NCBI RefSeq assembly: GCF_026151205.1
Contig: NC_087073.1
Coordinates: 6,965,001-7,029,000 of the forward strand
Source of the DNA: Bolinopsis microptera
Lineage: Eukaryota > Ctenophora > Tentaculata > Lobata > Bolinopsidae
Direction of reading: 5' to 3'
Length of the DNA stretch: 64,000 nt
The notes under the pieces were generated by a model that saw nothing but the letters and a program-made list of their open reading frames with translations, was not told the origin of the DNA and made no database searches. Both the position numbers and the translations under genes were made by a program. This document shows positions 10,871 through 23,200 of the stretch, piece by piece; the stretch's first letter is position 1; each line of letters begins with the position of its first letter.

Positions 10871-13800
10871 TCATATCAGCATCGTGTTATTTTCTACGTT
10901 TACTTCTGCAGTCGGTACCCACTCCTTTATTTTAAGTGTGTCCTCTGTGGAACAGAAATAGTAAACCTCAGCGTTATTTATCATCCAGTCGGATTCGAAG
11001 CTTTTCACATAAGCTCCTAGTCCGTAAAAAGCGAGCATGTCCCCGTTACACATATCTACAGGAAGTTCTACTCCTTTAGCAATAACATCATTCTCTTCAT
11101 CAGAATAGCCGTATACCGTAGCCTCTACTTCTCCCTTAGTACTTTTGATTTTGGCGGTGTAAAAGAGAACCTTAGGGACGAACTTCTCACTAGGCTTTAT
11201 TCTGACGTGACTGAAACTTTGAAAGATGGACTCATTAACATAGTAGTACACTTTCCTATTATCCTTGGAACCTAAACGTCTGACACCGATGATGGTGGCA
11301 GCTACCGACACCGAGTCCTTGACAAAGTATTCCCCCGGATCCACAATGATGTTTATTCCTCCAGATTTGGAATTTCCTCCTGGCATCTTCCGGAAGGAAG
11401 TTAAAAAGTTCCTGTTGATAGTTCCCGCCAATTCAATAAAGCTATCCTCGTCCGTGAGATCTCTGTCTATATTGAATTTTACAAATACAATGCCCATGTT
11501 ATAGTTCAGATTCTTTTCGGCGTATTGAAATATGTTTCGGATCATTGTGCAGGTCTCCTTGATGTCCTTGCTATCACTCGGCTCCTTGATGACACTGACA
11601 ACTCCTGAATGATAAATCATGGTTACTGTTAATGCTAAAAATAATTTATAGAGGCAACCTTAAAAGGTTATCATCGTGTAAATGCCATAGTTACCATAGT
11701 TACCATAGTTACCATAGTTACCATAGTTACCATAGTTACCATACCTACCATGATTACACAACCTTCATTAACCATATTTGAATTTGATAGATGAATAAGT
11801 TTTCTTATCAGCTCTACAAACCTTCCACTTTAAGTCCCAACATCCGTGCAGTGTTAAGGATATCCTGACAACTCTGGGAGTTACGTCCGTACTTTGGGAT
11901 AGGTTTATTTTCGGAAACTATACACGCTCGGATGAGGAGCTTCGCTTCCTTGTACTCCTTCCTGGTTGAGTCATTGTAAATTTATATCTCCACTAAAATC
12001 AAGTACTTTAAAGCTCTGTTAATTGAAATTAAAGCCAGATTATAAGATTGTACGTTTACATTTCTCGGTATTCCAGTACGTTATAATGCCCTGTAATTAA
12101 AGCAAGTTCAACACTGATCGTAATTGTAGAGAAGCCCGGCTGGGTGTCATTGCTGCACTTATATTATATTAATCATGATTAGTTGCGAATGAAAAGTTGC
12201 TGATGTCAAACTGAAATTAGAGCGGATACCGGATTTTGTGCAGTTCAAATGCTGAGTCGAAAGCAATGTATCCAATGTTGTTCTCTTTTGCGTATTTTAG
12301 ATGGGAATTTTGCTTGACTGTTTGTCCGAAGATGATTCTTGAAGGATCAGCTCCGAGGTCTATCAAATCCTTCAGTTCCTTTTTGCTCAGAGCGTAAAAC
12401 CAACATCCTGATATGCAAATTAATCGTTAGTCGTCGACGCATACAAATCCATATAATTGAAAAAGGACATGTTCCTTCAATAAAGTCTGTTCGAATTGAG
12501 GACACTCGACATTTTATCTCGTGCAGAATTGACCTTCTGTTGATTACTATAATTATAAAGAATGCAGAGTGATATTGGTATTACTATTAGTTGTTATTTG
12601 TTCGTAAATTCTATTGGGTCTGTCACATTCAACAATAAAATATATATTATTATGGGTTCTAGACAAATTGTCCTAAGTGATGGCATCTTATCAGATAATA
12701 TATCCTACGGAATTGAGCAACATAGTCTGAGTATCAGTAACTACGAAGCTTGACCTCCTGAGGTGATATGATCCGATCATCATTTATCTACAACCAAGTA
12801 CAACCTTTAGTTAATTTGAAATCATATAACCTGATCCGTTGAGGACCTTTATGACGGGGGTCAAGCCGGAAATCATCATACAGTCAGCTGCAGGTTCTAT
12901 CTCTGGTATGTGTTCCCTCCACCAAAGTATTCGTTGTCTTATTACTCCTAGGTTCAGACCCTGAACACAAAATTCGTGTCATCATCCATGATACCATAAA
13001 AAGCTTATATTGAGCTTGGAATTTTCCTAACACAAAGATGCAATCAAAGCGGGTGTTTTTTAAACTTACAGGTTACCTAACACAATTCCCAAATCCAAAA
13101 AGATGCAAATATGGCTTTAAAAATGACACGCTTCAATTGTCTTTTGTTGTCAAAGTAAAAAGCAGAAAAGCTAGTGCAGTCTGTCTTAGTTCACACCAAC
13201 ATACCGGACCTCAAAGACCATGTTACCATGTTACCTGTTCACAACGTACCGCAGTCTAAAGTAACATAAAGTCAAGTATTAAGGGGACATACACCAAAAC
13301 CTTTTTTGCCGGGACCCGGGATTTGACTTCATATTATGAAAGTAAAGATTACAACTGTAAGATTTGAGGCATTGAAAATTTTTTTTGAGAGTACGCACAT
13401 TCGAAAAAAAAATTATTTTCTTTTTCGAAAGTTTTGGAAATTTTCAGAAGTCTGTCACTGTAATACCGATATTTCAGTCATTTTAAACGTTGTTTGGCTG
13501 ATTTTTTAACTGAACATTATTTACAATCCGTACAAGAAGCCCTTCAAAGGATTTTATAATTAAAGAATAGATGACGAAGTTACAGACCAAACAAGGTCGA
13601 GAGAAGCAGAATTGAAATTTTTGTAAAAATCAAAGTTGTATATTTTACCATTCACCCAGGTCATAAGATATCGCTTCACAAATTCTTGTGAGTGTAGCTG
13701 ATGATCATATCCAACTTTGTGGAACAGGATTTCTCTCAATTTTGAGTTTTAAGGTATGAAATGTGGCCTCAAACGACTTAGTAAAATTCATCGTAAAAAA

Positions 13801-14897
13801 GGGCCAAACATGGCAGATTTAAGGCTTAAAATGCCTATAACTCAAAAAGCATCAATTTTTTGAAATAATTTATACAGAATCGTAATCAGCTTGAGAAGAC
13901 GAATCTTTTAGTACCAAATAGGTTATTTTAGAAGACAAATTGTCTTAAATAATTTTCTAGCTTGAACACAAGGGTCCCCCCTTGTATAAATTTTTTACAA
14001 ATTGTACACATTTTTTTACAAATTTTGTGTCTTAAACTATTATAAATTTGGTACTAAAAGATTCGTCTTCTCAAGCTGATTACGATTCTGTATAAATTAT
14101 TTCAAAAAAATTGATGCTTTTTGAGTTATAGGCATTTTAAGCCTTAAATCTGCGATGTTTGGCCCTTTTTTACGATGAATTTTACTAAGTCGTTTGAGGC
14201 CACATTTCATACCTTAAAACTCAAAATTGAGAGAAATCCTGTTCCAAAATGTTGGATATGATCATCAGCTACACTCACAAGAATTTGTGAAGCGATATCT
14301 TATGACCTGGGTGAATGGTAAAATATACAACTTTGATTTTTACAAAAACTTCAATTCTGCTCCTCTCGACCTTGTTTGGTCTGTAACTTCGTCATCTATT
14401 CTTTAATTATAAAATCCTTTGAAGGGCTTCTTGTACGGATTGTAAATAATGTTCAGTTAAAAAATCAGCCAAACAACGTTTAAAATGACTGAAATATCGG
14501 TATTACAGTGACAGACTTCTGAAAATTTCCAAAACTTTCGAAAAAGAAAATAATTTTTTTTTCGAATGTGCGTACTCTCAAAAAAAATTTTCAATGCCTC
14601 AAATCTTACAGTTGTAATCTTTACTTTCATAATATGAAGTCAAATCCCGGGTCCCGGCAAAAAAGGTTTTGGTGTATGTCCCCTTAAAGTATTAACGACA
14701 TCTCTCCCCACACACCCTGTCATGCAGATATCACTCACCATGAAGGGATCCTGCTTATCATCGTCTTTTCCTCTTGTGTTCCCCCTCATAGACTTTATCT
14801 GGTGTTCCAGATGAGATTCTCCGAGTTCTGGGCAGGGAGGGTTACAAGTTACTAGCTCCCTTCTCAGACGCACATCTCGAGGTTTACGGTTAAACAT
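10871..14897 (-). CDS. ODC-family pseudoenzyme, probable antizyme-inhibitor-like protein
   Basis: Five minus-strand exons agree in phase: 14897-14739, 12960-12831, 12407-12230, 11961-11822 and 11604-10871. They encode about 446 residues, close to antizyme inhibitors and slightly shorter than ornithine decarboxylase. Landmarks include YYVNESIFQSF (for YYVNDGVYGSF) and GLGAYVKSF. Activity residues are lost: the PLP-lysine segment reads PAADCMMISG, the His of the FHVGSG loop is absent, the GGG phosphate loop reads VFVKFNI, EPGR is DPGE, and the active-site Cys segment reads GYSDEEND. In contrast, the antizyme-binding segment is well kept: SHLKYAKENNIGYIAFD, then SAFELHKIRKEY. ODC normally makes putrescine; antizyme inhibitors instead bind antizyme and free ODC. 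That role is inferred here. Intron 1 carries the 13283-14683 palindrome. Confidence 0.85.
11684..11745. repeat. 9-bp tandem repeat in last intron of the ODC-like gene
   Basis: About seven copies of ACCATAGTT, lying between the last two exons of the ODC-like gene. Confidence 0.9.
13283..14683. mobile_element. Giant TTAA-flanked palindromic (foldback) element, family 1
   Basis: The element starts GGGGACATACACC, ends GGTGTATGTCCCC, and is flanked on both sides by TTAA (13279-13282 and 14684-14687). The arms are nearly perfect inverted repeats of about 640 bp separated by roughly 125 bp of asymmetric spacer near 13920-14045. TTAA duplications are typical of piggyBac-type insertion, but no transposase is present, so it would be a non-autonomous foldback or hairpin element. 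It lies in the first intron of the ODC-like gene, so the pre-mRNA could fold into a very long duplex. High arm identity suggests recent insertion or arm conversion. Confidence 0.9.
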
Positions 14898-15992
14898 ATT
14901 TGGGGGCTCGGTTATAACCGGTTAGTGGTGGTCGGTGGAGGTGTGAGATATTGGAACTAGTGGTCGGTGGACACGTCCTGTGTATGACCAACGCAAACAA
15001 ACGACAAAGATTATAGCCGAGCTAGCAATTTAGGATTGTGGAACTTTGGGAATTGCGTTTCCCTTCATGCTTGATGACATAAACCTAATGACTGTAATTT
15101 GTGTGAGGAAAATGTGCAGCTGACACTACTGTCACTGCTGACAAGCGACGCTATGCGGCAGCGGAATGTTCGGGAGTTGTACGTCTGCTTTCGGTATTGA
15201 GGCCACTTGTTTGCCAGGGCACGTGTGAAGCTACGAAAAATCTCCTTACCTGGACTTGTCGTGGTCTCATGCTCAAATATTCGTACAGTCGTTTTACCCC
15301 TTTCCATGCTGCCTGAAATGTCAATCAGTGGGCATTTAAAAAATATTTCGAGTCAAATAAGGCTCTTTTCTGTACCGCGAGCTGGAGTGATTTGCAGGAT
15401 ATGACGGAGACAGTTCCTGAGACACGGATATTGTAACACCTCGAGCTATCAAACGGACATTGTTAAATAATTTGTACTGTCTGCAAAACAGGTGAGAGTT
15501 GCCACAATCACATGTACTAGTTTTAGATCATTCAAAAAGAATCGTCGTTGTGATGACTTCACTTTGAAATCCGAAGTTGCAAAGTGCCGCTCCTAAAAAG
15601 GCCGCCAGCTGTTTTTGGTCACGGGAACAACTAAAAGTGCAACATCAGACAAACAACACTTAAATACTTCGTCATAAACACCCAATCAAAGAAGACAAAG
15701 GGTTACTTTTTGAAACTAAGAAATGCCGATATATACTAGATATTTGTGCCGATGAGACGTTGTTGATAAGTTAACTAAAGTTAGCAGATCATGCTCATAA
15801 TGAAATGTTACTGAGCCCGAGATACAACTTTTACATCGTCAGAAACACATACTGTGATGTTAAGAATTTAAAGGATTTAAAAGTGGTTATTTAAAAGTAA
15901 AAGTAACAAAAAGGATGGGCGTACTGAGATCGTGAAATGTGTACAATGTATTCGATGTCGTCATTAATATTTTCTAACTTGAAGGTGTAACA

Positions 15993-16142
15993 CTGTAACT
16001 GTAACTGTAACTGTAACTGTAACTGTAACTGTAACTGTAACTGTAACTGTAACTGTAACTGTAACTGTAACTGTAACTGTAACTGTAACTGTAACTGTAA
16101 CTGTAACTGTAACTGTAACTGTAACTGTAACTGTAACTGTAA
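15993..16142. repeat. Hexanucleotide microsatellite (CTGTAA)25
   Basis: About 25 uninterrupted copies of CTGTAA. The minus-strand ORFs through it (LQLQ... and SYSY...) are artefacts of the repeat. The unit differs from the common animal telomere repeat TTAGGG. Confidence 0.97.
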
Positions 16143-16414
16143 TAGCTTACATTGACATATTTGTATATTATATGGCCAATGCACACGAATCGATCAAACT
16201 AAACGGTCGAAAACGGATGTCTAACGTATTTCAAACGTTTAAAAATCACCATCTCGGTCCCGAGATTTGCTCAGAAAGCGGTTAAGACTGATTTGTAAAT
16301 ATCACAAAAATGTTTTCAGTTTGGGTATAACTAAAATTAAAACTTGTTTTTATAAAATCTAACTAAATCGCGTACTGTTTTCAAGTCTCATTTAATGATC
16401 CCTCAAAAACATTA

Positions 16415-16490
16415 GACTCAGTGATGACAACGTTATAATGAAAGTAAGTAGATATACTTACCTTTATTATAACATTGTCATCACTGAGTC
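16415..16490. ncRNA. 76-nt imperfect hairpin (miRNA-precursor-like or mini-MITE)
   Basis: GACTCAGTGATGACAACGTT on the left pairs with AACATTGTCATCACTGAGTC on the right. The arms are about 36 nt with a few mismatches and a 4-base loop. Size and near-complete pairing suit a pre-miRNA, but a tiny inverted-repeat transposon relic would look the same. A second 76-nt hairpin with different sequence is at 54732-54807. Confidence 0.45.
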
Positions 16491-19400
16491 TTTCCAGGAA
16501 AATCAGTTTACGAAGGAATGTTTAAGGAAAACAAGAAATAGAAAAACACAATTTCCCTCAACTAAAATTTCGATCAGTCTCCTTGATTCTGTTAACTAAC
16601 ATGAATATTCAATATCACAATTATTACAAACAAGGAGATGCATGAATTCAAATAAAAAGAAACTTTAGTCTTCACCGAATACTAAACAGAGGGAGGTGAT
16701 ACAAACTACAGTGAAGCATATTTAATGAAACAAGGTGTGACCAAACAGTTAGCTTTATAAAACTGATGACATCAGAAAAGCAAGTTCATGCTTCAAGTGG
16801 GTGATCTGACTTGGCAAGCTAGCATGATTGGCGCGCGGCAATTCTTGTACAGTGCATTAACCTTTGGTTATGTAAGCACTATAGAGATGGTATGTAGTAC
16901 TTTTAGTAGGACTGACGCGCCCTCAACCCTCGTCGTAATGAATCCTGGACTGAATACTGAACTGCACTTTTAATGCTTCGTCATAAGTATGTTGACCGCG
17001 ACTAGCAGACTCAAGTATGATTATGGTAATGTTTAAAAAGTCAAAAGTCTTTAAGTTTTTATACTTGAAAGACAGCCCATTAAGCATTAATTTGACAAAA
17101 CATCAATTTGATAGACAACACATTTTGAATGCCACGCTGAAATGGAAGCTAGTACATCGTCTTAACACTTAATAAGACAAAATAATTCTACTCAACAGAG
17201 ACAGAAGACAAATTAATCGACTAACTAGCAAAAATGTAAGGACAAGCATTTTAATTAGAATAAGTAGAACGACTAGGGTTGACATTAGCAACCCTAACAA
17301 CGACATAGTAAACAAAACATGGGCAGGGCTAAACACGAGGATAACTGTACTGTTAAAAGGCAGAATTTATAGCTGCCTTCTATCCTTCACTTTTACAATT
17401 ATTAACGCTGCTTTTAGAATTAGATTGCCGACCCGGCTATCTAGTGGCTATAGTCCTAGAGATTGTAGTGAAGCTAACAACTCCCCTGGTCTCCGATGAC
17501 AGCAAATATCAAAAAAGGGGCAAAGACTACAAAGTACAAAAACAAGTAGGGGATAACTATGTACTGTTAAACTACGCAATAATATTACAGAGGTGCATGT
17601 TTAAGAATTTGACCAAGAGGAACCCACTGAACTGCGGCCCGACCTCCAACTCCGGGAACTCCGGTCACACCTACTTAAAATCATCAAATTCAAATCCGTC
17701 CAAAGCATCTGCTTAAAGTAGACTTGAAATGGAAGCTCGTTTGAGACCATTTAAGGTGTTCAGGCAAATTTTAAGTAGATAAGGAGGTCAGTGAAAATAT
17801 ACAACCGTTAGAATACAGCTTCAGAAACTATGGTAACTGTGAGCTAGAGCTGTCGACTAACCTTCTCTATGTGGTTTATTGCAGAAACTTGTAAGAGTTT
17901 CTGGGTTGCCTGAATCCAAACATGCATCTCAACGATATAAGCTTATACTCAGCAGTGTAAGCACTAAGCAGGTATAGGGTTTTGTTGTTCTACATCTGGA
18001 AGTTATCCTAAAGTCGGTGTACGTGCTTAAGAGTGCAACAAAGCACTGGGGAGGTCGAACAAGCTGGGACAAGTTAACTAGTTAAACGGTTTTATATGTA
18101 AGACTTCCAACGGAAAAATAGGAAACATCTCCATCAATTTTGCAACAGTAACAGGTTATCCCCATTCAATGTTGATAAAGGCTGAAGTTTATTACAAGAC
18201 CTCGAAAGTGGTCTCTTCAAACTGTCACATTAACTATATAAGGACGATAAGTAAGGTTAATGCTCGAGAAACAATTCTAAGGATTGTCTCTCCTTTAAAA
18301 GGAATTCACTTCAAATTAGAGCGCAAGCCCGATTAACTATTTCTTATTAGAAATGCGTGCAGAAGATGACTTTTGGGGCTTCACCTTTCAATAGTATGGT
18401 CCCTGAAGTATCTGACAACCAGACGTAGGGTTGAAGGGTAACGAACAAATTGATACAATTGTAATAACGGAATTCAAAGCATTGCAATTTATAGTACTAC
18501 AAAGTTAACACTACAATTATACGTCTTGGTATACTCGTTTAATCATTTGATTTCAGTTAAACAAAAGTGGACACGAACGTTTGTCTTTTAAACAATTTTC
18601 CCATATCAATATTAAGGAAACCTTTCGCCACATCTGAAAATTTGTCGACGTTTTCGTGAAAATAAATTAAACCTCCGAAGTCCTAAGGACATTATTCCTT
18701 GCCAAACGTTGACCAAATACTGATCGTTATTGAGGAGGCTATAATTATAATTATATGCGTTTAATATGATACAGACATATCTTATTATTTGAGTCTGTTT
18801 TAATTGCCCGGTCATACGGCCCAGATCGGATTATCATATTATCACCTATTTATCGATATATATGGCCTGAATAATAACGGCATAATGCATATTGTCATTT
18901 GTCATAAGTTACGAAATATTTGATAAGACGATTGGAGCGGTTTGACTTTGAGGAATCGGATCAATGGACTACCGAACATTCGTCGATAGAAACTAGTCGA
19001 AACGCAAAGCTTCTGCCAACTATTCATGGTATTTTGATCGGCCGTTGTCAGAGAGGAACAAGCTGACACCCAGGGCTTTGTGACTATGTTCTAAACCCAG
19101 ACCCAGATACTATGATTAATGAAACTAATCCGATTAGTGCCGTGTGACCGAGCTATTAATATAAGGGGAAATTTGTAAATTGACTCAGCTTAGTTAGCGT
19201 CGAGTTCATACACCTCATAATATGAAACTGTATCTTAGTTTAGGAAATTTTAAAATCTTAAATTACTGGATTACTTAAAAGTTTTCCAGTAAAATGTCAA
19301 AAATGAGTTAAAACTTTAAGGTGGTATATGTTTATTGTTCAACTGTAAGGTTAGCATTAAGGGCGATAAAATTAAGGACTAGAACTTTAGGTATCTAAGA

Positions 19401-20272
19401 TATCGGGTAAAGCTCCAAAATAAAGCTTTTAAAAGTTTTAGATAGATAGAAAAAAAATATGGATGATCTCAACATAAACCGTTTTTAAACGTTAAAATTT
19501 GGTGTGAACTTTTGTAGGTGAAAATTCGGTACGCCCAACCAGCAGCAAAAACTTTTTGTCAAAGAAGTTTTATAAAGGAATTTTAATGTATGTAATCCCT
19601 AGATCCACCAACTATTAGGTCCAGTAACAGCTCCGGATTTTTCAAACAATTGAAAGTTTCCGTATACTTCAGTTAACACAAGTCTAAAACTTTACATAAC
19701 TCTAAAAAGTTCCATATTATAAAACTAATGCAGTAACTATAAAAAAAACCATGCGGACGAACATGCGCTATAGAGTATAAATATTAATTCTTAAGTTTTC
19801 TCACTAAAAATTCCGCATGTCGTCAATACGTCTAACATGATGACATAATAAACCCGCCCTTTACAGCTCATTTGCTACACACAGGTATGTTCTAAAAATA
19901 GTGTTTTGCAAGTAACAAGTAAAAACCAGGTGATAAAAATCCGTAAAACTGCGTATCCGAATGCTTGTAAGTCATCACTGAGACCCAGAAGTTTACCGAG
20001 CGTTCTCTATAATCCATATCTCCGGGTAGAGTTTGTTTCCGTAGTCGTATAACCAACTTTTCCTTCCAGAACTATATGAACTTTGTTTGGAATTTAATTT
20101 TTTAAAGACGTTAACACCCTTGAAGCAGACTTGCAGTTCAATAATTTACGAAGTTCAATGAGTCGTTGAAAGCAAGAGGTGTTGCGCAGCACTACCGGAT
20201 AATTTCTAACTGATGTTAGACTGACTGTAGTAAGGGCGTCATGGTTATTAGGTACGTGTTACCATGGTTACG

Positions 20273-23200
20273 TCAGCATGAGAATTTGTCTACGTTAGAG
20301 GAGAAACGGAGCTGTTGTTGCTGTTGCTGATGCTGCTTAGATAACTGTCTTCCCATTACTTTCCGTCTTTCCTGCTGAAAACAGGTTCATTTATTACCAA
20401 ACTCTCAGACTTAACGAATAGTGAACTGATATTCATAAATCTCTGATAAAATCTTGCGCTTAATGCAATTAATAGAGTAACAGAATAAGAACTAACCCTG
20501 GGACTTGTAGAGGTTCTGCTCCTGGAGTCACTGGAGCTGATAAGGGAGTAGTCATCGAACCAGAACTGTGTGGGTGGCATCACGTGATCAGACACCTGAT
20601 CCCCAGACTGGTCCTCGTGGGAGGAGGGGGACACGGACCGGGAGGAGCCGGCCATTATGTTCCTTAACGCTCCGTGCGCAGACTTGGAGATCTGGGGTTA
20701 TTAGTTAGATAGTTATATCACTATCTATACAGTTATTAGTTAGATAGTAGTAGATCATTGTAACACTATTTTATAATCAGACACTATAAACAGCCCATAT
20801 CTGATCGAGTGTGGTGTACTTTTATAAATATTATTATTTATAAATATTAAGGTTTTACTCACAGATTTGTCGGTGTGAAGAGAAAGAGATCTGAGCAGAG
20901 GGACAGCCCCAAACTCCCTCAACATGGTCTGGTCAGGAGGGGATCTGGCGGACAAGTTCCAGAGTGCTCCACACGACATGGCTATTACCGTGTCATTGGT
21001 ACTTTGCAGGAAGTCCACTAGCCGAGGCAACACTCCTGAATCTCGGAGAATTCTTCTGTATTGGCCCACTTGGGCTATGTGACTGAAGAGTCAGGGTTTA
21101 CAAATGTGGTCATGTATGTAGGAGGAGAGTTTCAATAAAATACCAGATTTCATTCGTGTTGAAAAGGATTAACTTATACAAAGTCGATATTATATTGTTT
21201 CGATAACGCTCAATTCAAGTTTGTGAATATGTTGTTTTCGATTAAATCACATTATTACGTACATCGAGGAATATTGAATAATTAATTATGGTCAAGTCAT
21301 GATTTTAAAGATCCGGAAAATTTCGGGAACAGTCGCAATTCTCCACATTTATTTGGAATTAATGAAGTACGGACACCACCAAACCAGAAGCCATTCAACC
21401 GTATCAAAAAACAATTGAGTAAATATTGTAACACGGAATACCTTACGCTATTTACATCGCCACGCCGCGCGCATTCTGGAAGCTAACGACGTGAGTGACA
21501 CGCCGATTAGACAAGTGAGCTCTAAATTTGCAATAAAGCTTGTCAAGGGACATACCTGCTAATATTCCTAAGAATACCCAGGGTGTTTTCTAGCACCACA
21601 GTGTTCCTCTGTAGAGGCTGCTTTACCAGCACTGCGATGAGTTCCAACCCCTCACTGCACAGCGCCTGACGAAGAAACACGTGTTAACAACATGTTAGCA
21701 TGACTATTTGTGGGCAAAACACGCACCTTGGTTAAACCCACGCGACCGTAAAGAGTACACATAAGGTGTGCTAATTCACTGCAATTCCGTTTTACAATTT
21801 TTACACGAGGAGCCTCACCTCTTTATTAGCGGCGTTGTGAGCACTGAGATTCCAGAGCGAGCTCGTCAGTACTTTCATAGTACTAGCATCACTGCAACGT
21901 CGCCCCACGTCTATCAGCACAGAACAAACTTGGCAATGTGCCAAATTCAGCTTGGTCTGAGAACTTGCTCTCCAGCTCAAGTTCCTAAACAGACTGGTGA
22001 CGACCCTGACTACGTCCGGAGACTCGTTACCGTGAAGTAGTCCTAACAACACCTCGAGGAAGGGGGTTATGTGGGACAGGGCCGTTTTAACATGCTGGTC
22101 CCCGCAGGTTAGGTTGGTGAGGGCCGTACAGCCGTACTTTACCACCTCACTCAGGGAGATCTGGGTGGAGTTGTGCTCAGGGAAGGAGAAAGCTATTGGT
22201 TTATACAGGGCACACAGTGCGATATACTCTGAGATTGCAAATATCACCCCGATATCGTTCATTACAGTTCTGTACTCCTCGTCAAAGGACAGTTTGGTGA
22301 GAATGATAAGAGTTTTTAAAGGCTGAGTGTTAGGAAGTGGGGTATCAGGATCAGTTCTGAGTTTAATGTACGCGTCCATCAGTCCCTCCAAACTCCTGAC
22401 TAGTGTGGACGCGTGTCTGTGAACTTTATAATGCTTCCTTCCCGTCTCTCCCAGATTCCTGTAAACATCTGAAATGGCTTTCATGCTCTGTGTCTTCCTT
22501 TCTCGTTTAGCCAAGTGGAAGATGTGTCCGAGTGGCATTGTGCCACACCCATGACAGGACTCAGGGTACATGGTAGCTACCAGTGTGTCCAGACCCTCTG
22601 AGTTGAGGATCCGTTCTGCGTTCTCCGGTACTCCGGACATTGTTATCAGTGTGTCGAACATAGCGTCCAGTGAAGACAGCTGGTCATCTCTGGGGAGAAG
22701 GTAAGTTAGTGATATTGAGGCTGTTTGGAAACTGATTAGAACAACTTAACTAGTCTATGACACTTAACACAATCCAACTTTGAGTAGCTCTAATTACAGT
22801 ACATTGAGTGAGTAAACTGAGAAAATAACAAGCAAAAGCAGACAAAATATAAAATCCAGACAAGTTCAGCACAGACCTAGCCCCAGAGAGATGAGCGGAA
22901 GAATGGCGACTAGAAGTTGAGGACCTGCTTGACTCGTACCTCGTGGAGTGCCCCTGGGTCCGGGCAGGATATCTACCATCTGATGGAGTAATTGGGTAAT
23001 TTATTGGGTAATTTATTGGGCAATTAATTGGATGATTACTCTAATGATCACTGAAAACAGGTCACCAAATATCATGCTTCCGTTTAGATTTGTTGTGTCA
23101 ATTAGGGACATGCACCTTGCTAATTAATTGGATACAGATATTAAGACAACTCATTAAGGAAATCAAATTGATGTTCCATGGGAAAGTCGAATAAAGCCAA

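Larger units (their letters stand above)
14898..20272. other. Intergenic, no gene recognised
   Basis: Only short ORFs. I looked on the minus strand for the missing APC C-terminal motifs (SAMP, 20-residue repeats) and saw none. The stretch contains a hexanucleotide microsatellite and one strong 76-nt hairpin, listed separately. Confidence 0.5.

Noticed and set aside
11265..11504. Plus-strand 79-codon ORF
   Set aside because: Antisense shadow of the last ODC-like exon.
10871..14897. Active ornithine decarboxylase
   Set aside because: The PLP-lysine motif, glycine loop and catalytic Cys are all replaced, so decarboxylation is unlikely.
15891..16186. Two overlapping LQLQ.../SYSY... ORFs
   Set aside because: Translation of the hexanucleotide microsatellite in two frames.
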